Shown here: piece after piece, positions 47,001-60,900 of the stretch
Layout: every line of letters starts with the position of its first letter
Position numbering within the stretch: the stretch's first letter is position 1
From: Ahaetulla prasina
Lineage: Eukaryota; Chordata; Lepidosauria; Squamata; Colubridae
Direction: 5' to 3'
NCBI RefSeq assembly: GCF_028640845.1
Contig: NC_080541.1
Span: 37,424,435 to 37,488,434, forward strand
Length of the DNA stretch: 64,000 nucleotides
Program-made: the position numbers and the translations under genes
The notes under the pieces: generated by a model
What the model was told of the DNA's origin: nothing
The model's database searches: none
What the model saw: the letters and a program-made list of their open reading frames with translations, nothing else

Positions 47001-50000
47001 AAAATAAAAACAGTATTCAATCTATTCATGAAGCTATACCATCATGACAATTGCAGCTTTCCAATGCCCCAAAATAAAAGCATAAATCTCTGTTGTATCT
47101 ATAGCCCTGCTTTAGAATTGTCAGGGTTCACACAGTGCACTGATTGATTTCATTTTGGATTAGCATGTTGGGAACCAACCGTGTCTCATTCAATAATCAA
47201 GGCTTAAACTGAAATTTGATCTAGTCTAAACTGTTATTTACGACAGCTACAAAAAAAAGAAAGAACACCTTACTTCTTTTAGCTTTCTAATGGTTTCGGT
47301 TTGATCTTCCACAATTTTAGCCTTAATCTGCAAAGCATCATTGAGAGATTCATTTTGTTTTTTCAAAGCTTCAGTCTCACTAGTTAGAACTTCTATTTTG
47401 GCTTCCAATTTTCCCCGGTCTTGAGCAAGAGAAGCTCCTGAGAAAAACAAAAACATAATGCTTGTGGTGTAGTAAACACTGAAAATATATAAGAAAGTTC
47501 ATGGAGGAGGGATCATTGCTGATCTACAGCTTGGTTTTAAGGATCGGATTCATTTATTATTCAGGTTGTGGCCTGCCCTTCTGCTTTTACAGTAATCAAT
47601 CTGCTTAGAAATGTAAACATAACTGGACTTCAGGCTGAAAACAACTAGAAGTCTACATATACGCCTCATAAGCTATCAGAAATCCAAAACTAATGAAGGA
47701 AAATATACGTGGATAATGTTGCAGATACAATCTGGTTGGTCACTGGGACCAGAGACTTAGTCTTCTTAATTTTCAGACTCATGCTGAAGCCCATCTTCAG
47801 GGAACATCTCTCTAGAAGAATGTGTGTGAGAGACATTCTGTTAGAGAGACGTGGCCTGAAGATGGGCTCTAGCACAAGTCCAAAAGCTCAGAAGATTAAA
47901 TCTCTGACCCAGATTTGATCCTACAGAAAAATAAAAATTTAGCATTCCCATTTTTATTCGTGAAAATAGTAGACAGGTAATTAGATTCTTCTCTGACTTT
48001 TTGGGTTCAGGTCTATCTAACCCTCCCCAGAGTTACTAAAACAAAACAGCCACTTTCTTAGACACTGCAGTTGATATTACGGATCTCCTCCTGCAGTGGA
48101 TGATAATTGTTGCTAGCATTATTTTCCCTAGTGTGTCAGCACCTAGGAAACTAATTGCTATTGAGGTCATTTACTTCATTTTCTGTAAGCTGTTTTGGGA
48201 TTTGAAGAGGAGCAAATGTTACTATTTATGCCAGGGGTATCAAACTTGCGGCATCATGGCAGCGGCATCATATATCACATGATATATCACGACTTTTCCC
48301 CTTTGCTAAACCAGGTATAGGCGTGGCCAGCGTGTGACATATCTGGGCCGCGGACTGCAAGTTTGACAGCCCTGATTTATGCCAACCTATGCTGGACAGA
48401 GACAAAACACATCCAAGTCTTGTCAAAAGAACTATCTCGTATTTCAAATAATGGCCTGGAAAGCAGTATCTAGGGAATCATGGTATTTCTAAATGTTCCC
48501 TTTAGACCAGTGTTTCTCAACCTCAAAAACTTTAAGATGTATAGATTTCAGCTCCCAGAATTCCTCGGCCAATATGCTGAGCAGGGAATTCTTGGAGTTA
48601 AAGTCCACACATCTTAAAGTTACTAAGGATGAGAAACCTGCCTTAGAGATATTTAAAAAATAGAAGCCACTCAGTTTACAGAGTTTCCTCCTTCTGGTGT
48701 GAAGATGCATCTTGGAGAAGTCTATTTTAACCCTGTGGAGCACTGCAAACATAACAGCACAAGAGAAATTATCCCTAAAATAGGTGTACATGCTGTACAA
48801 CTGAGGTACACATCATCTTGTATTTTGATCCCATATTCACACAATTTTTGTTTCTCAAAGCAGTTCACCAAGCCAGATTGTTGAGATGATTTTTTTCCCT
48901 GGCAAATGTAAGAGGAACATGTTGCCTTCTCTCTGCTTTGGTGATCTTTCAGGAAGGCAGGGATATGAAATCATCTATGTATAGTATTAGACTTTAGTTT
49001 TGTGGCTTTCACAGGGGATTAGGCACATAATGATAAACTGGTTGGTTCTAACAGGGGATAGATAAAGGATAAAAGACTGAATAGTTACCTTGCTGTGCCA
49101 GCTCCTCTCCCCATATTTTTCTTTCTGCTTTTAATCCATCAATTACAGAGCCTTGAGCTGTTACTTGTGAGATAAGTTTTGTCTTTTCCTGCTTAAGAAG
49201 CTCAAGTTGAATAGTCTTTTGCTGATCTTCCTCTACCATATTTTCAAGAGTTTGTATCCGACTCTTTACATAAAAGTACAAAAAAATAAATAAATAGAAA
49301 CCAACAACTTTAAAGCAACTTTTGATATTTAAAAACAAACATATTCACATATCACAGCATATTTATAATCACTTCTTGGTGACAGTAGTAAGACCTCTAG
49401 TTGTGACTTCTAAGCGAACCTAATGTCACTGAAGGGGAACATCTATTGCATCTTGAACTCCTCTGACCTTAATTGTAGAAGATTCAGAAAAGTAAGTAAC
49501 TCGTTGAAGCATTTAATCAAGGGCAATGAAGTGCTGAAAAGCTAATGGAGGATAAAAAGAAATCCTAAAGAATAAAAAAAAATTAAGATAGTTAAGTTAA
49601 CAAGCCAAAACATGGGCTACTATCTTCTATGTCAGGTGCATTGTCTATTGCCGTTTAAAGTGGAAATAGGAATCTAGTTCAAGCAGGACCAGAAAACACA
49701 GTTCTGCAACTATTGAAAAAATGATAGCAAACTATAAGCTTCCAGTTTTCACCATTGGAACGCATCTTCATGTAGGTCAAAGCTACCTTTTTCTGACCAG
49801 GTTGAAAAGTAAGTATTTCCTAAGCTTTTAAACATACACCACCACCTTACCCTACTCTATTCTTCTCCATTCGGGCAATAGATTCATCTTTATTAATTAG
49901 ACATTTCTGCCAGATACACACTCTTTACTTCTTTTCTCTTCTGCACCTGCTTTCAGGACAGAAACTACATGTTGTCTCAACTGTCTGTGCTCCATTCACA

Positions 50001-53000
50001 AAAATATGTCTCATGATGGAAAAGCTTTTCATCACCAGTTCATGATAATGAATGATGAGATAAGATGAAGATGAGAGAACAAGAAGCATGTAAATTTTAA
50101 TTTTCTTGTGGCTCAACTACCACATAATAAGAAACCATATTTTTTTGCTACAGGCAAATGACAATGGTTGGATTATGAATTTTTCTTAGTTACTTCAGAT
50201 AAAACTATCTCCATAAACTTGTTAGCATCACTACTTACTCATTGATCATACAAAAAGCTTTCATTGCATTGAGCTGGATTCAAATCTAAAGTACAGCATC
50301 ATAAGATGTTTTGTTATTGTTATTAAAGTGTTTCTGATTCATCACAAAATACAATTATAGAACACAATATATAACAGATACATCTAAAAAGCCATACTTT
50401 CAAGTTGTATACTATGTCTTGCTTTGATTTGATTAATTCTGTGATTTTATCTTTTTGTTCTTTCGCCACAGATGTCAGCTCATGGATCAAACTAGCAGAT
50501 TGCTTTTCCTTTTGCTGAGACTGGAGAAGAACTTGTTTATGCTCTGCCAGCTCAGCAGTAAGTCTATCAAAGCCTTCTTTAACCTATTTTAGCAAAAAAA
50601 AAAAGTCAAATAAGGTCTTCAGCATAACATTTTAATGAATGACAGTTCAATTTAAAAATGCATTCACTATGCAATATTAACTTGCACCATGAAAGAACAA
50701 TTCAGGCCATCTATTAATTTAAAACGTATCAGAATAAGACACATTTAAACAAATCAGACTGATTGTATTTTAAATTTTTACTTGCAATATATTTCTTTGA
50801 AAAATACACTGCTTTAAAGTTACATGGAAAAGTTTATTTTCTTATAACCGAATAAAGTTTTTCTTCTAAATAGCTGGGGCGTTTGCTTGTTTTGTTCTAT
50901 TTTTGAGAAAATACTATTCAGAAATTATTATCCCAGTAATAATACTTTTTTGAACTGAGGTGACCAAGCAGTCAGTATACATTTGCCAAGGTGTTCCAAA
51001 GAAAATAATTCCACTGATTTACAGGAAGGTTTTTCAATGGTTATACTATTTCTTCATAGCTAGATCCTCAATGATTTATCCAAGTTTCTAAGAAGCATTA
51101 TTAAGAATGAGAAGGATGAAGCTAAGAGCTTTATAAAACTGAAGGACATTTGAAGAATAACTGAATCCAATAGCAAAGTTGTTTTGAATTTTAGTGAGAC
51201 TTAATTTCATACACTTGAATTATTATGATGTACACATGCATTTGTTCTACCTAGAACTATAAACCTGGGATGTAGAAAAGGAACCCAAAGGAGAAGAATA
51301 CATAGCTTGTATCACTTTATTTTCATCCTTCACCTGCACAGTGAACACTGAAAAACATTTTTTTTGATCTCAGTTAAGGGAGATCCTTCAAGAGGAGAAC
51401 ATTCTAAGCACCTCTTAATCTTTTCGACAAAGGTTGTTGAAAAAGATGCAGCTTTATTATATAAAACTTGTACAAATGCCATTTTAACATCTGCACAATT
51501 GGTGATAATATTGGCAACTTATTAGTATGGACTTTAGGTTTTGAAATCTTTTAAATAAAACACAATTTTCAGAAACAGAATCACCGACCTCAATCTTACA
51601 TGTTTTCAATGTAGTTAAATCATTTCAGTATCTACCTAAATTGAAAAGCAAAATAACTCCTATGATTTTTTTTCCCATATATTTTCCTCTTCCTACCTCT
51701 GAAAATCTTTTGGCTTCTATAGTTAAGGCTACACGGAACTCATCCTCTAGATCCTTATATTTCTGGTTTAATAGATGACGTTTTTCCTGTAGTTCTTTAA
51801 TATGGTCCTTATGTCTCTGTTCTTCTCTGGCTACTTCTTTTGACAGAGCTTCTTGAAATTCTGAGCCATTTAATGTAACTTTGGTTTCCATTTCTTTTCT
51901 GGAACAATAAGACAGAATAGCAAAAGCACTTAGACTTATATACCACTTTACAGTGCTTTATAACCTTCTCTAAGCGGTTTAGAGTATCAGCATATTGCCT
52001 CAACAATTTGGGTCCTCCGAAGGATGGAAGACTGAGTCAACCTTGAGCCTAGTGAGATTCAAACTGCCAAACTGCAGGCAGCCGGCAGGCAGCAGAAGTA
52101 GCCTCCAGTACTGCACTCTAACCACTGCGCCACCACAGCTCTACATTAAGATCAACAGAAATTGCTTCTCATAAGCAAAATTCTGTATTTCTAAGAACAC
52201 TATATTTAATGTGGAGGCACAAAGTACAGTCCAGGATTTCATAAAAATTTCAATTGGATGGATTACAATTCCATTATAGAACCACCATTTCTGCCATAAG
52301 GACTTTCGGTCATCTTTCAAGTTTACATGCCAGCCTTTAAAACAGAAGGGCACATATGTTTTTGGCTGGCATGATGGGAACTGAGTTCTACAAAGTAGGT
52401 AGAACCAAAAAAAAAACACCATTATAAAAGCTAGACCAGTATAAAACAAAAATATAATTAACCCACTATTCACTCAACTCGTTACAGTTAATAGGAGAAT
52501 CAGTTTGGTCTAGTGATTAAGGCATTGGGCTATAAAGCACTTCATGAGCTCACGTTCTTAGCCATAACAGCCAGCTGGGTGACTTTGGGCCAGCTCTCTT
52601 TCTCAGCCAAACCCACCTCACAGGGTGGTTGTGGGGAGAATAGGAAGATGAAGGTGTGTTGGACATTTTCATCATTTTGAGTTATTTGTAAAAGCAATAA
52701 ATGCAGGAAATAACAATTTGTAAACTGCCCAGAGTCACTTTATGGGGTGATGGGATGCATAACAATTTAATAAGTAAGTAGGCAAGTAAGTAAAGTAAGT
52801 AATTAAAAAGAATAAAATATGAGCACTGAATATATTGAAATAAATGTCCCAGTTCTATCATGTTAAAAATAATTATTAGCTGACAGCTTCTGGAGGATTT
52901 CTGGTAGTTTCTCCCAAAGTCATCAGGAATCACAAGCTATTTTTTTAAAAAAAGATACACAATCAAGTCATTATGAGTGCAAGTGAAATTAAGACAGTCT

Positions 53001-54889
53001 TACATACAAAGTTCTATCCTAAAATGACCAAGTTGATCCCTTCTTCATTTTCTGAGACATTGATGATTATTCAGTTTAAATTTATATTGTATATAATTTT
53101 TGGATTGTTGATTTTTACAAAATTTGATTTGGAACTGCCACATAATAATCTATTCTACAAAAGGTTCGTAGAAAGGCTAAACTAGTCAGGATTTATTCAA
53201 TAAAGAAATCTGATGTTTAAAACTTGAAAAAGTTTAGCAACATTTTAAAAATTAGGTGTTTATTCAAAGTTTCAAAATTTTAAAATGAGCTGTTCCTCAC
53301 GTACTCTACAATGCTACATATCTTTGCTGGATTATTAGGAAACATGTACCTGTGTTCCTGCTCTCTTAGTGTTAGGAGTTCATGGACTTGTTCCAACTTT
53401 TCTTTTTGTTGCTGAAGAGATATTCGAAGTAATTGTACTTCTCTCTCGGCTGCTGATGCTTTAAGTTCCGCAGTTTGAATCCTTTTCATCTGTAGTGTTT
53501 GAAATAACAGCAAGAGAAACTATCACAATTTCAAAGCTTGATAGCACAAGCAGATATTCTTGAGCAGTAGCAAGTTTTCCCATGGTACTATTAACAAATG
53601 TTAGGTGTTTTTTTTTAAATTTTCGCAAATTATTACCTGGTTTCAGTATAAAGCACAATACACAAGCATTATACAGTTACTCTTGGCCAGTATGGAAGCA
53701 ATAATTTAAAGTTTTTGGACTGAATCAGCAGAGCTATTTTGATCCAATATCAAAAGACAAACATCACTGACTCTTAACATTCTGATGAACTTCTCTTAAA
53801 ACATGCTCCAAAAATCAGTATATGCAATTCATTTGACCATATACAAGGAAGAACAGAGCTATTCTTTATATATCAAGTAAAGTTCTGGTCATATTAAAAA
53901 AAAATTCAAAAAACGAAGAAATTTTTAACTGCAATATTAACACAATCTTTTGTTATATTCAGAACCAACAATTCTACCTCTGAAGCTTGCTGCTGGGCTT
54001 TTTGTGACTCCAGCTTGGAGAGAGCTTCTTCTAAAGTCTGGAGAGCCTTTTGCTGATCCTCTTCTTTTTGTTTGGACCGCTCGAGCTCCTTACCAAGTTT
54101 TTCAGCTTCTTCTTTCAGTTGCTGAATATCAATCTGAAGTCTTGTCTTTGCATTTCGTTCTCTCAAAATCAGCTCCCTTAGCCTAAGAGATATATATGTG
54201 GATGGTGTATTTATTTACTTATCTATACCTTACTTCATTATTTTTAGGAATAACTCATGGTGATGAACATATCCAACACATTTTCTTCCTATTTTCCCTA
54301 CCACAACTTCATTATTTTACTTCAAACTGTTATTTAAACTTCCGACTGAGCAAATGAAGAGATGTCAGAACAATTATTCTGGTCAAGACAAATCTGAACT
54401 GAACTGTTCTTGATTAAATAAATGCAGGAGAATCACAGTTTACAATAGGTGTATCCAATCCATGGCCCTCAGGCTACCTATGGCCTTGGACAGCTAGTAA
54501 AGTACCCCACAAGATAATAAAAAATATAAAAAATAAAATTTGTTATTTATAGCAATAGCACTTAGATTTATATATCGCTTCATAGTGCTTTACAGCCTCT
54601 CTAATCAGAGTCAGCATATTGCCCCCAATAACCTGGATCCTCATTTTACCAACCCTGGAAGGATGGAAGGATGAGTACACCTTGAGCCTGGGGATATATT
54701 TTATATGCGATCCCAAATAATTCTGTTCACTCAATGCACCCCAGGCAAAGCCAAAAGGTTGGACAATCATGATTTGGACATACATCTTCCTTGTCTAGTG
54801 TTTACAGTTTAGGATATACAAGCAGTTAGTATCCTCTAGATGTGTCAGGACTACAACTACAACTCCCATATTTCTCATACAAAAGGCCG

Positions 54890-54921
<32 letters not shown>

Positions 54922-57900
54922 TTACTATTACTAATAACTTCTATGCTGCCCAACTCCCAATGACTTTGGATAGCTCATAACAATCAAAACAAATAAATTG
55001 TGATAAAACTAATAAAAGGAAGAAGAAAGGAAAAGATGGCAGGAATGACAGATTGGATGGAAACAGAGATCTGAGTGAAGAGCCATAGCTTCATAATGCT
55101 TTGAAATAACAGCAGAGCATGGGCCATCCAGATGTCGGAGAGAACCTCATTCCAGAGGATAGGCATTACTATAGTGTAAGGGCAGTTCCAGGGTCTTGAT
55201 ATATTACATAGGTTTAATCGAAGATACCTGGACTATTCCCTACCAACCCTGCAAGATCAAATTGCAGGAAGTTAGTTTCAAATCAAGTATCTTATTTTTC
55301 AGAGTATAAGATGCTCTGGAGTATAAGAAGCACATTAGTTTTGGGGGAGGAAAATAAGAAAAAAAATTTCTGCCTCTGCCTACCAGCATCCATTGGTATT
55401 GAATGGGTTAGGGTGCCGATCCCCACCATCTGGAACCGGCCAAAAATGCGACGTGTAGAGGCCAAAACCACGACACGCAGAGGCCAAAAACGTGATGCAC
55501 GAAGATGGCGATCAGCAGCGATGTGCTGTGGAGATCCCCGCAGCCTGGAATGGGTCTAAAATGGAGCATGCAGAGGCAGAAAACGCAACGTGCTGAGGCC
55601 AAAAACAGCCAACGGGTAGGGGCCACCGGGTGGGTGGGGCTTCGGCAACATTCGGTGCATAAGACATTTCCATCCACTTTTTTTTGTGGGGGGAGTGCAT
55701 CTTATGCTCCGAAAAATACAGTAACTCATTGAAGTTCTACGGCTCAGGATCAACTTGCTCTGCCATTCCTAGGCCACTTTTCTTATCTAGGTAAGATATT
55801 TCTTACCTAGGCAATATCCACATCAAATTCACTGAAAGAGATACCAAAAGAAATGTCACTTTAGAACTTAAGAAACTCTGTAATCTGAAAGATACAGTGA
55901 GTTCAACTGATTTGCTAATCAGTTGATTATATCCACAAGATATAATCTTGTATAATATATATTATTTATAGATAGCTAGATACTAATACTCACCTATCTG
56001 TAGTGTAAACAGCAACGCTTTGAATATCTTTTTCTTCTTTGGCCTGATTCTGCAGCTGCTTAATGCTTTCACTCAGTTTCTTTTCAGCTTGTTCAGCTTT
56101 CCATCGCTTCTCTCTCTCCTGATCTAGTTCTTGAATCAGTGCCTAAAGAAAAAGAAAATGTTTTTTTTCTGAAGCAAACTAGTAATGTATCAAAAGTCCC
56201 CTGCTTCTACTACAACAAAAGCTATTCCAATTTTATTTTAAAGTTTATATCAATACTACACAGCAAAAATGAAAATCTCTCAGGCACATATCACTTCAGA
56301 ATAATAAACATATCTACCCTGTAAGTGAATTCTTCTTGAATACCAGTATCCACATTTAGTTTTTTCATTTGACTTTTCGGCCCACCCAATTTCTTCGGTG
56401 TTTCTCCCACTATTTTCAAACTTGCAATTTCTGAAACTGGACTTGAACTTTCTTGCTCTTTGATGTGGGATTCTTGAAATTTTGGCTTGATGAAATCTTT
56501 CTCTTGTTCTCTAAAGTGAAACAAAAATTGAATTTGCATACTGGCATGGATATAAGCTTGCCAGAATATCAAGTGGTATCATTTAAAGGGTTAGGGTTAG
56601 GGTAAATTAGTAAATTAGAAGGGTTTTAAAAGCTATAAAATTATCCCACAGGTAAATTTCTGCAAAAAACCATCCTTTCTAAAGTTTCTAAAAATATTCT
56701 CCTGGACTAGTTTTTTGGACAGTAAATAAAATTAATCTAAAATTTAAGATTCATTTTCAGCAATTACATTTGAGTTTTAACTTTGTTATCCAAGTCAGAA
56801 GAGAAAATAGAATTTTTTTATAGAAAGGATCAAAGATGAGCTCCACCATTAATTAGTCTTATTTTCATGAAAACCAGGTTAGATTCAATTCTGCAGATTA
56901 CTTATCTTCATGAAAGAGTAACAGACTACATGTGAATATGAAGTCTGATAACTGAATTAAGACTAAGATATCATACCTGGTTGACAGTTTGCCCCTTTGA
57001 GAACGGAGTTTGGTTGATAAAGTGCTTTTCCGATAATTAGGCAACTTGCTCCTTTTAGTAGCTTTTCTATTTTCTTTTCCACTTTCACTACCACTCTCTG
57101 AGGTAAAATATGTTTCTTTTTTGGCTTTCATAGTCACATCAGTTTTTGAAGAATTAGTAACCTGAAAATAAACAAATATTGTTTCATAACCCTTGTAACA
57201 AATATGTTGGTTAGGAACTCTTATCTGGTCTGTTCACTTTTGCTGTTGTTTCCTCTGTTGATCCAGGAAAAGATAATAAATATGTTGTTAGAAATTAAAA
57301 ATACATTAAAAAAACAAACACTAAGTATTCCATTATCAAAGTAACAACCCAATCTCCCACAAGAGCTAAGAACATTATTCAGACAAGTATAAACAATCAG
57401 AATGCCAGACAAAGGAATACCTATACAACACTACCTATACAACATCTTTCAACAAAATTGACACCATGCAATAAAAAATACAACTTAACCCTGAGCTGCA
57501 TATATTGGCTTTTATTGGAATGAAAATATACCAACAAACATTTGTCAAGCTAAACTAAAAAAAAAACATTAAAAGTTACTACCTTTTGCAGGAGGTGAGA
57601 GATCTGTTCTTCTAGTTTTTTTATCCTTGAGTCATTATCAAATTTAATTTTTTCTGGCTCAGAAGATGACATTATTTCAGTGGAAGAGCTAGTGGTAGTC
57701 CGAGGTAATTTCTTTGTTCTCTGGCGAAACTGGGCTAATACTTGATCAATACGTGGTGTTATTATTGGCAAATTACTGTAAGTCTATTAAAAAGAAATTA
57801 AAAATTCTAAGTCATAAAAAAGAAATCTAACTTTAAAGACTTTATAGAGTTCAAATAAAAGCAAAAATATATTAATTTACAGCACCTCTTCTTCATCTGT

Positions 57901-60900
57901 ATAACTGGATGAAACTAAACAGCTTAAGAGATCTTCCAAGCACTTCAAATCAGATGAGTTTGGTTCTATTAAGTTAATCGGTTCACCAAATATATTCTTC
58001 CCATCCAAGATAGTCAGCTGAGGTAAAGCCTGAAGGAGAATCTCTCTGTAGCCTTTAGATAATAAAAGAAATTACTTTACAACTGCTTTGTGAAAAGCCT
58101 CCAAATGCTTTTCCAAATTAGTTTCATTCGCACTAGATTTTATCCTATCCACCTGAACAATTGCAGCAGTTTTACCTATTTTGGCACACACGGGGTTACT
58201 TTTTCCATTTTTCTCCAAAGTAAGGTTAGTCAAGTATTGCAATCCACTAAGGCACTGAAGTAAATGGTTAACGTTATTTACACAGTTGCTGTGAAGTTCA
58301 ATGTGATTAATTTTATAGTTGGGTCCTCGAAGTTGTAGGAGTCCTGTAAAAAGTACAAATCAATAATAAATGTTGAAACATCAAAAATCATTTATCTAAG
58401 CACAGTTCAATTAAAATAGGGAAAAAAGTTCCCCTTGTTTTGTAAAGTATTCCAAATTTATTTATTTATTTATTTGGAAAACAATTGTGCCTATCTCCAC
58501 AAAACAATTACAATTGCAAAGCAAGTTTTGCAAAACCGAGGAATAGACAAGTGACAGACTAATCCAAGATGGATTCAGGCACCAAGAATGACAATTTACC
58601 AATGCATTATGAGATCATCACAGAGCAGGCATCATTAGGATTTGCAGCCACTGTAACAGTATATGGAATGGCTTCGGGACAGGAAGAGCCACAGCCCAGT
58701 CAAGTCAGATAAGCAGCTTATCTTTCAGAAGGAATGTGGATATGGCAACCTACCTAATTTCTGGACTGTACAGCCAATGGAGTAAGAAATGTCCTCTCAG
58801 ACTTGTAAGATTCTGTTAATGTCACTGTACAATAAAGCAGAGCTAGTACATCAGGGTGTGTTTCTTGCCTGGAATACCTTGTAAAGCTGATAGCTACAGA
58901 CACAAGAACATATTAAGCTAGTCCTGCTGAGGTTCCAATGACCTCCAAAACTGCAATGCGGCAAACGCATTCAGTGATGTCAACATCCCTGGGCTCAAAA
59001 TTGTGAGTGCATCCAGGTAATCCTAATCCTACTCTTTTTAAATTATGCACCAAATGCACTGCATGCACCTAAAAAGAGGTAAGGCTTTCATCAACTGGTT
59101 GTGCCCATCATTTTGAAGCCTATGACTGTCACTGTGTTAGGCTCTGCGCATATGGATTTCCAAATAAGTTCTTCAAAGTCAATCATGCTTGGGTTTGAAT
59201 AGATTGAGCTGCAAATATCTTACCTGAAAGGTCATCTATACGGTTGTAAGATAAATTCAGTTTAGTTAAATTATATAGATTTTCCAGCCCTAGGGAAGAG
59301 ACAAGTTTTTTTAAACAAAAGCAACTATATAGGCAAACAATCAGAAGTGAGTCCCATACATATTTAAGTCTGAAATACTTCTTTTAAGACTTCTAGCCAT
59401 TCTGTGAGCATTCTACCACCACATCCAATTAGTCAGCAATTCTGTGCTTAAGCCTTAAGGAGCTATTGTTCTGACAGCTTTTTCTTTTTTATTTTATGTT
59501 CCTTTACAAATCCTGGCTAAGCATGCTGACTCCTTCTTCATTTATAAATGGATCAGAAGTTAACTTTAGGATAATTACCAAGGTCCATTCATTTAGGCTA
59601 GCCTTGGTAGTCAAGCCAAAGTTTATGTATGATTCCCTGAACTCTTCATCTCTTTTATTCCTGATCTTATTGTGTACTTTTAATTGTGAACCTCAGCACA
59701 GCCATTTTAGTCTTCTGATTCAGTTATAGATGGTTTGGCGTTAGGCTGCCAAAGAACTCAAAACATATTGGAAAATCGAGGGGGAGGAAGGGAGGGAGAA
59801 ACTGCAGCATAAACAGTTTTCTTGTAACATCAGTATACTTCTGATATCATTGCAAAGTCACACCTACTGCAAATGAATCCTTACTACATGTCTAATCTTG
59901 AGTCCCCTTATCTCACCTATCACAAGGAGTGCTGCATATTTTTATACATATTTAAATAGCTGCTCATATCACAGATTTGTAACTCTGGGCAACATACAAT
60001 AAAAAAGTATTGCTGAATCATTACTGTCAAATAAGCATAGGCCATTAAAAATGCTAAATCTCTACAGGCATCCTTTTAAGGAGTCAAGTGTACAAAAATG
60101 CTATAAATCCCCAACATTCAAGAACTGTAATTAAAGGGGGGAAAGGGATTGGGAATATGACAGGTCTTAAGAGCCATTTCTATTTCAGCCTCCATTATTA
60201 AATGATGTGGCATAGTGCTTTAGGTAAGGTAAATATATTTCAATATATTCAGAATACTCTGTGGTTGACCCTCCCAGGTTTCTATGGAGAAGCAGACAAA
60301 GTTACCATTTCTCCACTTTCAGAAATATAAATTCCAGCTATTACTGTAAAAATGATTGTCCTAATAAATAAATCTTCAAGCTTTGGAAAGTTCAAACAGG
60401 CCTGATCCAGTTTTTCTACAAGTATTATTACATATTGCATTAGTGTTTCTATATGGAGTTCAATTCCCAGAATTCTCTAGCCAATATGCTGAGGGAATTC
60501 TGTGAGGTGAAGTCAACATATCTTCAAAACACTGGTCTAGACATTCCCCTTGGAGAAGCTCTGCGAAGGGGGAATCTGGACTATTAATTCTTTTGTCTTA
60601 GGGTCTTGAACCTTGAGAAGCCATTCAGAACAGTATGAGAGACAGCACTGGTATCAGCAAAGGATTCAACAAAAATCCTTTAGCAAGGTTTCTCTATCCT
60701 AGAAATTCTGAACCTTTTTCTTTCATGAATCCCTTTGAGAGTCTAAGGTATAATTTTAGATGAATTTTATTAAAGTGCAATCTTTTGAAATCAGGAGATC
60801 ATAAATCAGGTTGTTGCTGACGTACATTACTGAATGAAAAAAACAGTGAATAAAGTTGCAATTTTCCCCCCATCCACATACACAGATTCCCTGAAATTTA

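Larger units (their letters stand above)
44073..56142 (-). other. LRRCC1: LRRCC1 exons 9-19: coiled-coil region
   Basis: Exon 9 starts ALIQELDQEREKRWKAEQAE; exon 11 carries ELKASAAEREVQLLRISLQQ; exon 15 RGKLEAKIEVLTSE; exon 16 QLDNLLEKLERQNERKEELK; exon 18 MMEKLHSMDDAFRRQHEST. Glu/Lys/Gln/Leu-rich heptads without Pro run for about 600 residues. Exon 16 has a weak donor (GTGCTT), as does exon 5 upstream (GTGCTG). Confidence 0.95.

Noticed and set aside
56588..56603. GGGTTAGGGTTAGGGT, telomere-like
   Set aside because: Only about 2.5 units in LRRCC1 intron 7; chance or trivial without a longer array.
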